Source of the DNA: Zonotrichia leucophrys gambelii
Lineage: Eukaryota; Chordata; Aves; Passeriformes; Passerellidae
Assembly (NCBI RefSeq): GCF_028769735.1
Contig: NC_088179.1
Location: 2,542,001 to 2,606,000 of the forward strand
Length of the DNA stretch: 64,000 nt
Direction: 5' to 3'
This document shows positions 50,481-60,850 of the stretch, piece after piece. Position 1 is the stretch's first letter, and each line of letters starts with the position of its first letter. A program made the position numbers and the translations under genes. The notes below the pieces were generated by a model, which saw only the letters and a list, made by a program, of their open reading frames with translations, searched no databases and was not told the DNA's origin.

Positions 50481-51420
50481 AGGGTGGGCGAGACAGGGCC
50501 AAGGGAGGGAGAGAGGCTGAGGAAGGAGGTGCTGCCATCACAGACACTGAGAGAGCTGTCCTGGTGGCACTGTCCTGGCCAGCCTCCATGCCACCAACAT
50601 GGGGCACACACTGCACCCTGCAGCAGTGCCACTAGGTTTGGGACATGCTTTTCAGAGCTTTGGGTAATTCTGGATTTGCTGACCCCCCTGCTGTGCTCAG
50701 CTGGGCCAGATCACCTCAGCTCCTCCCCGCTGCCCTCTGCACAAGGTGGAGGGAGATGGGCAGGCACCACCAGCCTGGGCACAAAACACAGAGTGAGCTC
50801 TGTGCCCCCAGCCCAGCCCTGGCTGCTCCAGGCCGAGCTGCTGCAATCATGTGGCCTCAGCTACACCTTTTACAAATAACAGCAACAATCCATTTCCTTG
50901 GACTGGAAAAAGCTTGGAAAACCAAAGGAGTCTTCACAGGTGAGGAGCCTGGGCTGGCTGATGTGGGGCATCCTGCACGGGGTGGTGGGATCTCCTTTGC
51001 TGTCTCTGAAGACAACACCCCAGAGATAAGGATCCCACCCCTTTACCTGGCACAAAGGATAAGTCGTGAACCTTCCCCTCCCAACCCTCCTCTCCCAGCA
51101 CAGCCACCACCCCAGCTCGTCCCAGGCCATTGCAAAGTAGGGTGCTTATAAAAGCAAGGAACTGCACCCCAGCTCTGCATGTGACTGCCAAACAGCCTCT
51201 GCCTGCCAGTTCCCATGGCTGGGGACGTGTTTGGGTGCTGAGGCCAGGCAGCAGGGCGTGCAGACATGCTGCGGGTATGTTTGCATTGACACTCTCACAC
51301 CCACACGGCGCTTGAGCAAGGAGCAGCGTGATGTCCTCGCTGCTGTCACTGGGGAATGTCCCCACCCAGGGCTGGAGGGACACAGGGCTCTGCAGTCACA
51401 CACCATCTACCTCACAGACA

Positions 51421-51558
51421 TGTTTCTGTAAAACCCTTGTGGAGTGTTCTGTTCCTGTGGCTGTATTAAACACCTGGGAACTTCCAGCCAAAGCAAACCT
51501 ATGTGTAGCCTGCATTGTAGAATACTGCTCTAATTTTTTATTTATTTATTTCAATAAA
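51421..51558 (+). pseudogene. Diverged copy of the HES 3' UTR with its own AATAAA
   Basis: Bases 51421-51550 match 54728-54850, the 3' UTR of the HES gene, in direct orientation. The match includes an identical core of 28 bases containing 'ctatgtgtagcctgcattgt', plus clear similarity for about 100 bases before it (for example 'cttgtggag', 'ctgttcctgt', 'acctggg'). An AATAAA follows at 51553-51558. No bHLH, Orange domain or WRPW coding remnant was recognised upstream. It may be the tail of a lost tandem HES paralogue, a partial duplication, or an unnamed interspersed repeat. Confidence 0.5.
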
Positions 51559-51960
51559 ATACTTCTTTTTCCCAGGAGCTGGGAAATCCCCCCAGTGCAT
51601 TGGAAGTGCCTGCAGTGCTTCTGAACCGCTGCAGCTGCTTCCTCTCCACTTCAATAAGGTGACACATTCGACACCAATCCACAGGGCTTCACCTGTGGGA
51701 CCCAACAGGACACTGCCAAACCCTGCTCATCAGCAGAGCAGCTTCAGAAAGCAAATGCAACGTCATGAAAATGCCTTCATACTCTCCCCCAAGCCAGGCA
51801 GAAGTGAGGAAGTATAAAAGTGCGTTCTCACCCCACACCAGGCCTCCTCAAAAGGCCCCTCATGCCCTGCCCCAGCATTCCAGAGCAGCAAACAGACAAA
51901 CCCCCTTCCTCACAAAGCCACCCAAGCCTCGCAAAAGGGGGTAAAAACCCAAAAAAGTAA

Positions 51961-52042
51961 AGGTTCCACAGGACTAGCTCAGCTCTAGGTCTGTTAGTTT
52001 CTAAAGCTTCCACAGGACTAACTCAGCTCTAGGTTTGTTAGT
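51961..52042. repeat. 44-bp tandem duplication
   Basis: 'ttccacaggacta' with 'ctcagctctaggt' and 'tgttagt' occurs at 51964 and again at 52008. Confidence 0.85.
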
Positions 52043-52682
52043 ACCTTCAATACCCTGTACATTTAATATTAAATTCTGCAGAGCAGCCAAAAACTAGAGT
52101 AATTACATATTACCTACACCCACCCAGGTGCAACAGATAATTCAGGTTCCCAGGAGGTAAATAAAGTTCCCATGTTTTCCCTAGAGGATTTCTGAGGATT
52201 TCTGTGATGGAAACAACCTTCCTTCGGGTGTCTGCTGTCAACAGTTTTTAATCGATCATCGTTTCCTTGTAACAATAATCCCTGGGAGCAGCAACTCCTA
52301 GCTGAAGCACTCTATTCTTAAATTAAGAACCTGTTACAATGATGTGAAACGACTGGGGTCAGCTTAGCAGGTAAAAACAGGCCTGGCTTCAAGGAGATAG
52401 AGGAGAAAACGATGAGTGGAAGGCATTTTCCCAGGTGTAATTCAACCGCTTCCCGGCCATTGTGTCCCTCCCTGGGAATCTGTGCGAATTGAACGAGGAG
52501 CCGTGCAAGCTGCTCCGAGCGCGCCCATTTTCCTGCCCTTCTTCCCGAACAAAGGATCCCTCCAAAGCCCAGCGTCGGAGGCCGGACATCTGTCGCCGTT
52601 TGGGGGGGCCGCCGTGGTCATTGAAAAGAAGCAGTGACCTGTCAGCTTTGATTGATGGCCACAAACCTCCGGGCTCGACCCC

Positions 52683-52693
52683 TCGTGTGGGAA
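52683..52693 (+). promoter_or_regulatory. Possible RBPJ/CSL site overlapping an N-box
   Basis: TGTGGGAA at 52686-52693 fits the RBPJ (CSL) consensus that mediates Notch control of many HES promoters. The overlapping ctcgtg (52683-52688) is CACGAG on the other strand, an N-box/class C site bound by HES repressors. Both lie about 50 bp upstream of the TATA box, as in the HES1 promoter layout. Function is inferred, and HES6-group genes are not always Notch targets. Confidence 0.45.
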
Positions 52694-52740
52694 AAGAAGT
52701 CCCGCCAAGGAAAGTTGCCTTTCAGATGCTAATTTGGGGT

Positions 52741-52748
52741 TATAAATA
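52741..52748 (+). promoter_or_regulatory. TATA box of the HES gene
   Basis: TATAAATA lies 160-167 bp upstream of the ATG. Transcription would start near 52770, giving a 5' UTR of about 135 bases. It is the only good TATA element in the proximal region. Confidence 0.7.
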
Positions 52749-52819
52749 CAGCCGAGGAGCAGCGGAGCAGCAAAGAGCCCAGCTGGAAGGGGAGCGAGCC
52801 ACTGCCCCAGCGCCTCCTT

Positions 52820-52886
52820 CCCTTCCCTTCCTATCCTATTCCATCCCATCCCATTCCATCCCATCCCTTCCCATCCCATCCCGTCC
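52820..52886 (+). repeat. Pentanucleotide (CCATC)n-like array in the HES 5' UTR
   Basis: Imperfect five-base units (cccat, ttccc, ccatc) run almost to the HES start codon, about 20 bp before it. If the TATA box is used the array is transcribed as a pyrimidine-rich 5' UTR. Confidence 0.85.
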
Positions 52887-52907
52887 TGCCAAGCTCCCTG
52901 TCCCAGG

Positions 52908-52967
52908 ATGACAGCCACGGCCACCACGGGCACGCACAAGGTGGCCAGCACCAAGGAGGAGAGGAAG
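52908..52967 (+). CDS. HES gene exon 1 (residues 1-20)
   Basis: Encodes MTATATTGTHKVASTKEERK, followed by the strong donor AAG/GTGAGT. KEERK immediately precedes the basic region, as in other HES6/HES8-like proteins. Confidence 0.9.
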
Positions 52968-54668
52968 GTGAGTGTCCCTGAGCTGGGCATGTCAATGAAG
53001 GGTGCCAGCCACTCAGGGAGCGCTTTAGATTTAGAGCGATGCTTTTGCTTTTACTGATAACAGCTTTTGCTGTCACAAACGCTTTTTCTCCTCTTGGAAA
53101 AATGTTTTTTCTCTGATTTTAACTCATGTGGGTGTTTTTCTGCTTCCTTTCTATGCCTCCTCTTTGTTTTTGAGTTTCTGTGTTTGAAAGGATTGGAAGT
53201 AGGAGAAGGGAGAGGTGATGCCACCTCAGGGATGGGCACAGGCTCCATGCACACCTTGTCCCTGCTGAGCTGTGTCACCCTGCGCTGGCTTCACACAGGG
53301 AAGGGATCTCTGGCCTTGCTGGACTGCAGCAGGGAGAGGAAATGAAAATATCAACTGAGATCTTTCCTGCTCCTTTTCTTTGCCAGTTAAGGAAACCCCT
53401 CATAGAGCGGAAGCGAAGGGAAAGGATTAATAACTGCTTGGACCAGCTGAAGGAGACTGTTGTGGGTGCATTTCACCTGGATGTAAGTGCTCATTTTATG
53501 CTGCTTTTTGTCCTTCTGCTGGTGGGGAATTGGTTTGTGGGGGGAAGAAGGGAAATGCATCATCTTTAGAGAAACTGGGCATGGTGCAAACCCTTCTCTG
53601 CCTCTAACTGCTGCGTTCTTTCCCTATCAGCAGTCTAAACTGGAAAAAGCAGACATCCTGGAAATGACAGTGAAGCACCTCCAGAACATCCAGAGCAGCA
53701 AGATGCTGGGTGAGTGCTGGGTCCCTCACCCTGTGCCAGCAGGTCTGATGCCCTGGCAGCCTGGCACAAGCCCCTTTTAGACCGCCCAGGCCCAGCCTGC
53801 TGCCGGGCTTTGCCTTTCTCCACTAGATGGGGAGATGGAGCCGGGCACTGCTGGATCCACGGAAGGCGTTTTTCCTTCCCTTCCTGAGCCGATTTCTGCT
53901 TTTTGGTGCAGTTTTGCCTCGGCGCCGGGCAGCGGGGCACAGGGATCACCTTTTCCCCGCACACAAAGCATCTCTAAAGCGCAGGGATGCTCGGACAGGT
54001 CTCTAGGTGACTCTGCCCTGCTCACCCTACAGGGCACAGGGCTCAGGGCTCAACTTTTCCCCGCACACAAAGCATCTCTAAAGCCAGAGGTGCTCGGGCA
54101 GGTCTCCAGGTTACCCTGCCCCGCTCACCCTGCAGGGCACAGGGCTCACCTTTTCCCCGCACACAAAGCATCTCTAAAGCGCAGGGATGCTTCAGACACC
54201 ACCTGGTGACCCTGCCCCGCTCACCCTCTGTGTCTGTCCCGCACAGCCGACTCCAAGGTGGGGCTGGAGGCGCAGCAGAGGTACAGCACCGGCTACATCC
54301 AGTGCATGCACGAGGTGCACAACCTGCTGCTCACCTGCGAGTGGATGGACAAGAGCCTGGGGGCGCGGCTGCTGAACCACCTGCTCAAATCGCTGCCCCG
54401 CTCGGGGGATGAGCCCGGCAAGGCAGCGCTCCGCTCCTGCAGCCCGGCTCTGCAGCCACTCCAGACACACAAAAATGCCCCGAGCCCCAAGGGCCGAGGC
54501 ACAAACCCGGCGGAGAACAAGCAGGCTGCCAAAAATCCCCTCCAGCTGCCCTCGCTGCCGCTCTGCAACCAGGCTGATGCTGCGCCTCCTCCCAGACAGG
54601 TTCTGCAGCCAAATTTTTCCCATAACAACCCCAGAATGGGGTCATTAGATATGTGGAGACCGTGGTAA
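52908..54668 (+). CDS. Hairy/Enhancer-of-split bHLH-Orange repressor (HES6/HES8-like), complete
   Basis: Four exons (52908-52967, 53387-53482, 53631-53709, 54247-54668) splice in phase to a 218-residue nuclear transcription factor. The basic region (KPLIERKRRERINNCLDQLK, residues 23-42) has the proline typical of HES proteins, so N-box or E-box binding is expected. Helix 2 is SKLEKADILEMTVKHLQNIQ (54-73). The Orange domain (about 88-128) includes GYIQCMHEVHNLLLTCEWMD. The protein ends in WRPW, the tetrapeptide that recruits Groucho/TLE corepressors. The short loop and the GYIQCMHEVH Orange motif favour the HES6/HES8 group over HES1, HES4 or HES5. The start has purines at -3 and +4. The family acts in neurogenesis and segmentation. 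CAB39 lies divergently about 15 kb to the left. The exact orthologue name is uncertain. Confidence 0.93.
53387..53482 (+). CDS. HES gene exon 2 (residues 21-52, basic region and helix 1)
   Basis: The acceptor is TTTTCTTTGCCAG/TTA and the donor GAT/GTAAGT. It encodes 32 full codons, LRKPLIERKRRERINNCLDQ to AFHLD. An exon with this content and phase is the classic HES exon 2. Confidence 0.95.
53631..53709 (+). CDS. HES gene exon 3 (loop end and helix 2), NAGNAG acceptor
   Basis: The acceptor reads tatcagCAG/TCT: cag is followed at once by a second CAG. Splicing at the first gives Gln53-Ser; at the second, Gln53 is omitted and the frame is kept. The donor is CTGG/GTGAGTG. Residues 53-78 are QSKLEKADILEMTVKHLQNI plus QSSKML. 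Confidence 0.92.
54247..54668 (+). CDS. HES gene exon 4 (Orange domain to WRPW and stop)
   Basis: The acceptor is TCTGTCCCGCACAG/CC. It encodes the Orange domain and a Pro/Ser/Asn-rich linker ending MWRPW, then TAA at 54666-54668. The first part has very high GC at third positions; the last 60 bases are more AT-rich, which is common near the stop. Confidence 0.95.
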
Positions 54669-55439
54669 AGTGTGCTTTTCATTTTTGTCCTAACCTTAGA
54701 CACTCTTTACGTATGTATCTTATAGATATGTTGCTTTAAAACACTTGTGGAGCAAATCTGTTCCTGTAGGTGTACTAAAGACCTGGGTACTTCAAACGGA
54801 AGTAAACCTATGTGTAGCCTGCATTGTAGAAGGCTGCTATTATTTCTTATTTATTTAATACATCTAAATTATTGTCTAGAATCCTCTCGTGCTCTTTAGT
54901 GTATAATAATGATATAGTTTTCTTGTCTTACATTCTAAAATAATTAACTTTCTATTAATAAAAATACAAGGCAATAAGCAACAAACCTCTCTGGAATCAA
55001 ATTTACCTTCAGATCTCACATAAGCCATTGAGATCCCTTTGTTGGATAAAAGGGTAAGCAACTGGTGTCTTCTGCTTTGTATTTTTAATATCATCCCTGT
55101 GCCATGTAGGATATTCCAGTGTTGAGTCCTGTAAAAATGCTGCAATTATTAGGAGGAAAAAACAAAAAAAAAGAGAAAAAGGGAGAGACTTGGTCTGGAC
55201 TTTTTAGAAATGCTCTGTGGGTTGCTCACTCAGGCTCTGCTGTTCTCAGCCTGCTCTAGAGCTTATGAGTACATGTGTGTGTGTATATATATATATATAT
55301 ACATATGTTATATATATATATGTTACATATAGTTATATTTAGGGAATTTTTTTGTTTCCATAACTAAAAGTTCTAAATAAGCCTTCTGAAGATAACGACT
55401 GACATTTCTCTCAGCCTTGTCCTGTGTGCTCTGAATAAA
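54669..55439 (+). other. HES gene 3' UTR with two poly(A) signals
   Basis: AATAAA occurs at 54957-54962 and at 55434-55439; the second is followed by the GT-rich 'gtgtgtttgagg', a good downstream element. Several ATTTA motifs (54854-54858 and nearby) suggest a short-lived mRNA, usual for HES genes. Bases 54728-54850 are duplicated at 51421. A TA/ATAT microsatellite at 55277-55333 lies between the two signals. Which signal is used is not known. Confidence 0.65.
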
Positions 55440-56394
55440 GTGTGTTTGAGGAGCATCTGCTTTGATTTGCTTCTTTCACAAACAGTTTTCCCTGGATGCA
55501 GTTGGAGGGCTGGTTTGGGGGCTGCCCCCGACACTTTGTAGGAAAGCAACGTTCACCACACACACAGACAGCCCTGCCTGCATCACAGGGACACTTAATA
55601 ATTTATGAAGGAAATAGGGAGCTGGGTTTATCAGGCTGGATTAATGCTTTAGCTTTACTGATAACTGAGTCACTAAGATCATCTAGAGAGCAGAAGGTGA
55701 AATTCCCTGCAAACTGGACAGAGGAGATTGGGACAAATCTACTCACTTGCTGGCAACATTTGGTGCCCGTTTTTCATCTCAGAGGCAGTTAGAAGCTGCT
55801 CACAGCAGAAATAAAAGAGCAGGGAGCTCTTAAACAAACACGGAGCATACTAATGAACGGCCCCGCAGTTCAGGGGCTCATTATGCAGGAGATCTATTGG
55901 GTGAGGTGCTGAAGGAGTGAAACCGGCACCTCCGGGTTTAGCATCTTTTCCTGGGAAGCTTTTCCTTTTATCCAGCCGTTAGGAGCAGTGGCATGAGGGT
56001 GGCAGCAGAAACAACTGGCCCACACCTGGCTGGAGGGAGGTAAGGCAGGTCAGACATCAGGTGAAGACACAGAATTGCACAGATCCAGAACTGCACAAAC
56101 ATCAACCTCAGCTTCCACCCTCTGCCTGAAAATGAAGATTCCCCCTTTCCTGATGGGGCCCTTTGGAGTGATCACTAATGTGAAAAATGCACATCATCAT
56201 CATCCTCATCCTGATCCCACTGCGAAGTCCAGGGGAGGTGGGGCCAACCCAAGCACACAGAATGGTCATGGGTAGAGAAACCAACCAGGCAAAGAAAACT
56301 GCAGAATCCTGGCAGAGAAAAGGCATTAAAAATCTTCCCAGCTTACTGTCACAAATACAGGGAGGTTCAGATAAAAACCCATGCCATGAGAGCC
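55440..56394. other. Intergenic DNA downstream of the HES gene
   Basis: No gene or named repeat was recognised. 55830-55990 has homeodomain/octamer-like motifs ('catactaatgaa', 'ctcattatgcag') and could be a conserved enhancer, a guess from motif content only. Confidence 0.5.
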
Positions 56395-56778
56395 TGTCAC
56401 AGACATATTTTGTGAAAATCCTTTCCTTAGGATTTTTCCTCCTGAGAAGCTGAGAGGACTCAGGAACAAAATGTAAACAAGGATTATCTGCTGCTATGGA
56501 ATGCAATAGGTAGATCTTTGATTGGCCCATGTTGGATGTTTATAATTAATGGCCAATCACAGTCAGCTGGCTCAGACAGAGTCCGAGACAGCTGCCTTTG
56601 TTACCATTCTTTCCTTTCTATTCTTAACTTAGCTGGCCTTCTAATGAAATCCTTTCTTCTATTCTTTCAGTATAATTTTAATGTAATATATATCATAAAA
56701 TAATAAATCAAGCCTTCTGAAACATGGAATCAGATCCCTGTCTCTTCCCTCATCCAAGAACCTCTGTGAACACTGTCA
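56395..56778 (+). mobile_element. Solo LTR, family 1, copy 2
   Basis: A 384-bp element starting TGTCACAGAC and ending CACTGTCA, with the CCAAT box 'ggccaatcaca' and the poly(A) signal as in copy 1. The two flanks (agagcc and tactcc) do not match, so the target duplication has decayed or one end was altered. Confidence 0.85.
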
Positions 56779-57584
56779 TACTCCTGAACTTCTAGAAGGT
56801 GTCACCAATGCATCTCATGGCACTCCTGGCCACCTCCTTGCTATGCTGGGACAGACTCTGATGAAAATATTTTACTTCAGTTTGACAGCATCATCTTAAA
56901 AACATACATTCTTCTAAAAGCTGTAAATCCCCAGGGACTATAATTATTAGCTATGGTTACTGTGCTGAAAGGAGATCAGCAGGAAATATCTATTTCCCAC
57001 TATCTCTGCTTGTTTATTTTGTGTCTTTGAAAATGCTTTGTGGTTAGTGAGTTTTATTGTTTCCTGTTTCTAATCAGTAAGGGCTTTTTTCTCTTGTGGG
57101 TGTGGAGGGAAGGGTCACATCACAGCTGGTGAGAGAGTTTTAAAAATAGGAAAGTGAGACTGCAATACTTGGCCAACAATCTCCAGCAACACTTTTAGTA
57201 CAAGGCACTCATTTTTCATTGCCTTCATTTCAAACCAAGGGTGACTTTTTTATGACCTCCTTGTCCTCTATCCAACCAGTACTGCAGGAATCCATTGTAG
57301 TCACCAGTAAAAAAAAAAAAAAAAAAAAAAAGATGTTTCTTCAGAAAGAAAGCAGAGGATTACTCACAGCACTTCAAACACACGAATTGCAGCTTCTAAT
57401 TACATTGGACAAAGGAACTCCATACTTACTTCAAACCCATCAGGTTTCGCCAAAGCCAGGACTGTACAAGAGCAATAACACTTTGCTCTTCATTATGATC
57501 ACCTCTCCACTGACAACCCAAAAATGCATTTCCAGCTGCTCCCACCTTGTCCCCAGGAGAAGGAAGGGAGCAGCTCCAGCTGTG

Positions 57585-58010
57585 CAGTGCAGAGTGGAGA
57601 GCACCAAAGGGCTGGGAACACAAACCCTGAGGGAGCTGGGGGTGCTCAGCCCAGAGAAAAGGAGACTCAGGGCTGCCCCCATCGCTCTGCACAGCTCCTG
57701 AAAGGGGCCTGTGCTCAGCTGGGGCTGGGCTCTGTCTGCAGCAGCACTGACACAGCCAGAGCACACAGCCTCAAGCTGTGCCACGGGAAATGCAGGCTGG
57801 ATATTGGGGAAAAGCTTTCACAGAAAGAGTGATAAAGTTGTGGAATGGCTGCTCAGGGAAGTGGTGCGGTCCCCATCCCTGGGTGTGTTTAACAAAGCCT
57901 GGATGTGGCACTGGGTGCCAGGGGTGAGTTGAGCTGTTGGGGCTGGGTGGGACTCGATGATCTTGAAGGTCTCTTCCAACCTGGTCATTCTGTGATTCTG
58001 TGAATTCTGT
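57585..58010 (+). mobile_element. CR1 LINE 3' fragment
   Basis: Forward CR1: 'ctgggggtgctcagcccaga', 'gaaatgcaggctggatattg', 'gttgtggaatggctgctcag' and 'gatcttgaaggtctcttcca', ending in 'attctgtgattctgtg', the typical CR1 terminal repeat. No coding part remains. Confidence 0.92.
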
Positions 58011-58173
58011 CCTTGGCAGCTGTTGGTGGAAGCTGCCCCTCACTCACACAGGCTCTGCCCAGGCAGATGTTCCAGTCACATCTGCAGCAGTGGCTGTGAC
58101 CCTGCCCTGCCAGGGCACAGCCCAGGATGGATCCCCAGCACCTTCCAGGCTGCACCCCATTCCAGCTGGGACT

Positions 58174-58561
58174 TGTCGCAGACATCTTACATGAGAAATC
58201 TTTTCCTTAGGATTTTTCCTGCTGAGAAGCTGGGAGGCCTCAGGAACAAAATGTAAACAATGGTTATCTGCTGCTGTGGAATGCAACAGGTGCATCTGGG
58301 ATTGGTCTCATGTGGTTGTTTCTGATTAATGGCCAATCACAGTCAGCTGGCTTGGACAGAGAGTCTGGGACACAAGCACCTTTGTTATCATTCTTTCCTA
58401 TTCTATTCTTAGCTAGCCTTCTGAGGAAATCCTTTCTTCTATTCTTTTAGTATAGTTTTAATGTAATATATATCATAAAATAATAAATCAAACCTTCTGA
58501 AACATGGAGTCAACATTCTCGTCTCTTCCCTCATCCTCAGACCCCTGTGAACACGGTCACA
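58174..58561 (+). mobile_element. Solo LTR, family 1, copy 3
   Basis: A 388-bp element, TGTCGCAGAC to ACGGTCACA, flanked by the perfect 6-bp duplication gggact (58168-58173, 58562-58567). It has a CCAAT box and AATAAA as in its relatives. It lies 160 bp after a CR1 end and 356 bp before an inverted copy of itself. Confidence 0.93.
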
Positions 58562-58917
58562 GGGACTGCAGTCCCAAGGCACATACAGGGTTTGGAGGCA
58601 CAGACACCTCATGTGCAGGCTGAAAATAGCCAGCACCAGCTCCCAGAGCAGATTCCTGGGCTCAGGCATGGCCAGACAGACCTGTTTGGATGCAGCACAT
58701 CCCCCCAGCACAGGCAGGGCTGGGACACAGCAGAGCTGGGCTTTGTCCCCTGCCAAAGTGCTGTTCCAGGCATGTGTTTGTGAAGGGAGAATTAAAAAGC
58801 AGAGATTAGTTGCTGTGTACACAGGGATGTGAGGAAGGCTGGACCCGAGCCTCTGGACCCTCACATGCCTTCAGTACAAAGCAATTACTGATTTTTATAG
58901 CAACATAAGCCCAGGTG

Positions 58918-59304
58918 TGTGACGGTGTTCACAGGGGTCTGATGTTGAGGGAAGAGACGAGGATCTGACTCCATGTTTCAGAAGGCTTGATTTATTATTT
59001 TATGATATATATTACATTAAAACTATACTAAAAGAATGGAAGAAAAGGTTCTCCTCAGAAGGCTAGCTAAGAATAGCAAAATAAAGAACGATAACAAAGG
59101 TTTGTGTCTCAGATTCTCTGTCCGAGCCAGCTGACTGTGATTGGCCATTAATTAGAAACAACCACATGAGACCAATCACAGATGCACCTGTTGCATTCCA
59201 CAGCAGCAGATAACCATTGTTTGCATTTTGTTCCTGAGGCCTCCCAGCTTCTCAGGAGAAAAAATCCTAAGGAAAGGATTTTTCATAAAAAGATGTCTGT
59301 GACA
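58918..59304 (-). mobile_element. Solo LTR, family 1, copy 4, inverted
   Basis: A 387-bp element, reading TGTGACGG at its left end and CTGTGACA at its right end on the plus strand. It is flanked by the perfect duplication caggtg (58912-58917, 59305-59310). It is the reverse complement of copy 3 with high identity; its own duplication shows an independent insertion. Confidence 0.93.
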
Positions 59305-59310
59305 CAGGTG

Positions 59311-60549
59311 GACAGAACACCCACATACACAACAGTCCCCTTCATGGAAACTTCACTCCCAGACCTGCTCTCATGCAAACCAAGAGGAAAACTCTCTCTT
59401 ATTTCTCAGAAACAGGAGCAAACCCTTTCCCACTAGGAAAGTGCAGAGCTTCATCAGTAGGAAAGCGAAACTGGGGCCCAGAGCTTCATCAGTATGTAAG
59501 AGAAACTGGGGCCCTGCCATGCTGTCTTCTCTGGGACACACACAACCCCTGGGGCCCCTGAGCATCCCTGCCTTCTCCCTGGCTTGTCCTCCCAGCCTGA
59601 GGTCCCACAGCCCCCCTCAGTGACAAGGCCAAGCTGCTTTGGAGATGTAGGAGTGGTGCTGAACCCCTGCACATCACTGCCCTGAGCACAGGGCAGGACA
59701 AGGGAACGTGAGCTGTATCCTCACTGATCTCTTTGTTGAGTGCTCACTTGGGCAAAAAGGAGCCTGTGCTGCCAGTGTGGCCTCTCCAGAGGGCCTGCAG
59801 GGGCTCCTGATCCCCTGTACCCCTCAACAAAACCTGCAAAACCCTGTGCAAAAGCAATTCAAATGTTTTCAAACGCTGAGCCATGCTGCCATGGCTGGCA
59901 GTGCTTGCAGGTCACTGGCAGAAGGGATTCCTTGGGAGGAAAATGCAAACAAACAGCAAAGACTTCACCTCTCCTTTATTTATGCCATTATCCCACAGTT
60001 CCCAGCCTGTGCACTCCTATCTTACAGGGACATGATGCTCACATTTCATCTCAGGAGGAGCAATGCTGTGTTAAGGACCTAACCCAAAGTCTGTCACATT
60101 CTTCAGAGCTTTCCCATACTCATGAATGATGCAGCAGAAGCTGAAGCCAGCCCTGGATCTGTTCTGCACTGCTGAGATGTTTAACCTCTAAGTCCAAGTC
60201 CTGGTGAGAACATGACAGGAGGCATCACCACAGCCCTACCAGAGCCTGGGAACACTCTGCTCTGAGGCTCTCCTGTGGCCCCTGCATTAGGCAGCATCAA
60301 TTGCATAAATCCTACCACATATTTGCAATTGAAGAGTGCCCTAGAACATTTCCATCAAGTTTTCCACAGCTAACACCACCCAGCAAAAGGACTTCTTCAA
60401 TCAATCCCACATCTGCTGCCACAAAGAGATTGGGTCCTCAGGAAGCAGCTCAAAGAGCTCTTCTTCAGGGCTGAAGGACTGTCCATCCTGCTCTGCAGAA
60501 TGCCATTGAGGAGGACCAGGAATGATGCCTCCTCTGCAGGGTCTCTTCC
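59311..60549. other. Intergenic DNA with a 35-bp tandem duplication
   Basis: No gene was recognised. 'agagcttcatcagta' plus 'gaaactggggccc' is doubled at 59445-59514. Confidence 0.6.
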
Positions 60550-60850
60550 TGTAGGGGGATAGAACATAAGTAAATAAAGGTAGTATAGAAAGTAATCTTA
60601 CCCCCTAAAAGAGTTGCAGCTGGGTTAATTATTAAGGATTAGGAGCAGGCATAATTTTAACAGGCCACAGCTGTAGCCGATAAGCAGAGTGTTATAAAAG
60701 AGTGGATTGGGGGAACTGGAGCCAGTGACTGCTGTGAGGACAAGGAAGAGTCAGTGCCCAGAGGAGATGCCTACAAGAAACATCAAGGAGGTACAGAACT
60801 CTGGCAATATGGAACCTTTGTAATGTAATGACAATAGAACTCTTGCAATG
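60550..60850 (+). mobile_element. LTR-retrotransposon fragment, family 2
   Basis: Starts TGTAGGGGGATAG and has the TATA box in 'gttataaaagag' (near 60690). Its later part ('tcagtgcccagaggag', 'aaggaggtacagaactct') is related to the reverse complement of 63870-63995. It is probably an LTR and adjoining sequence of an endogenous retrovirus-like element. The right border and any target duplication are unclear. Confidence 0.55.

Noticed and set aside
50136..50879. 247-aa plus-strand frame as a second HES gene
   Set aside because: It contains no basic region, helix-loop-helix, Orange domain or WRPW, and covers a local tandem duplication.
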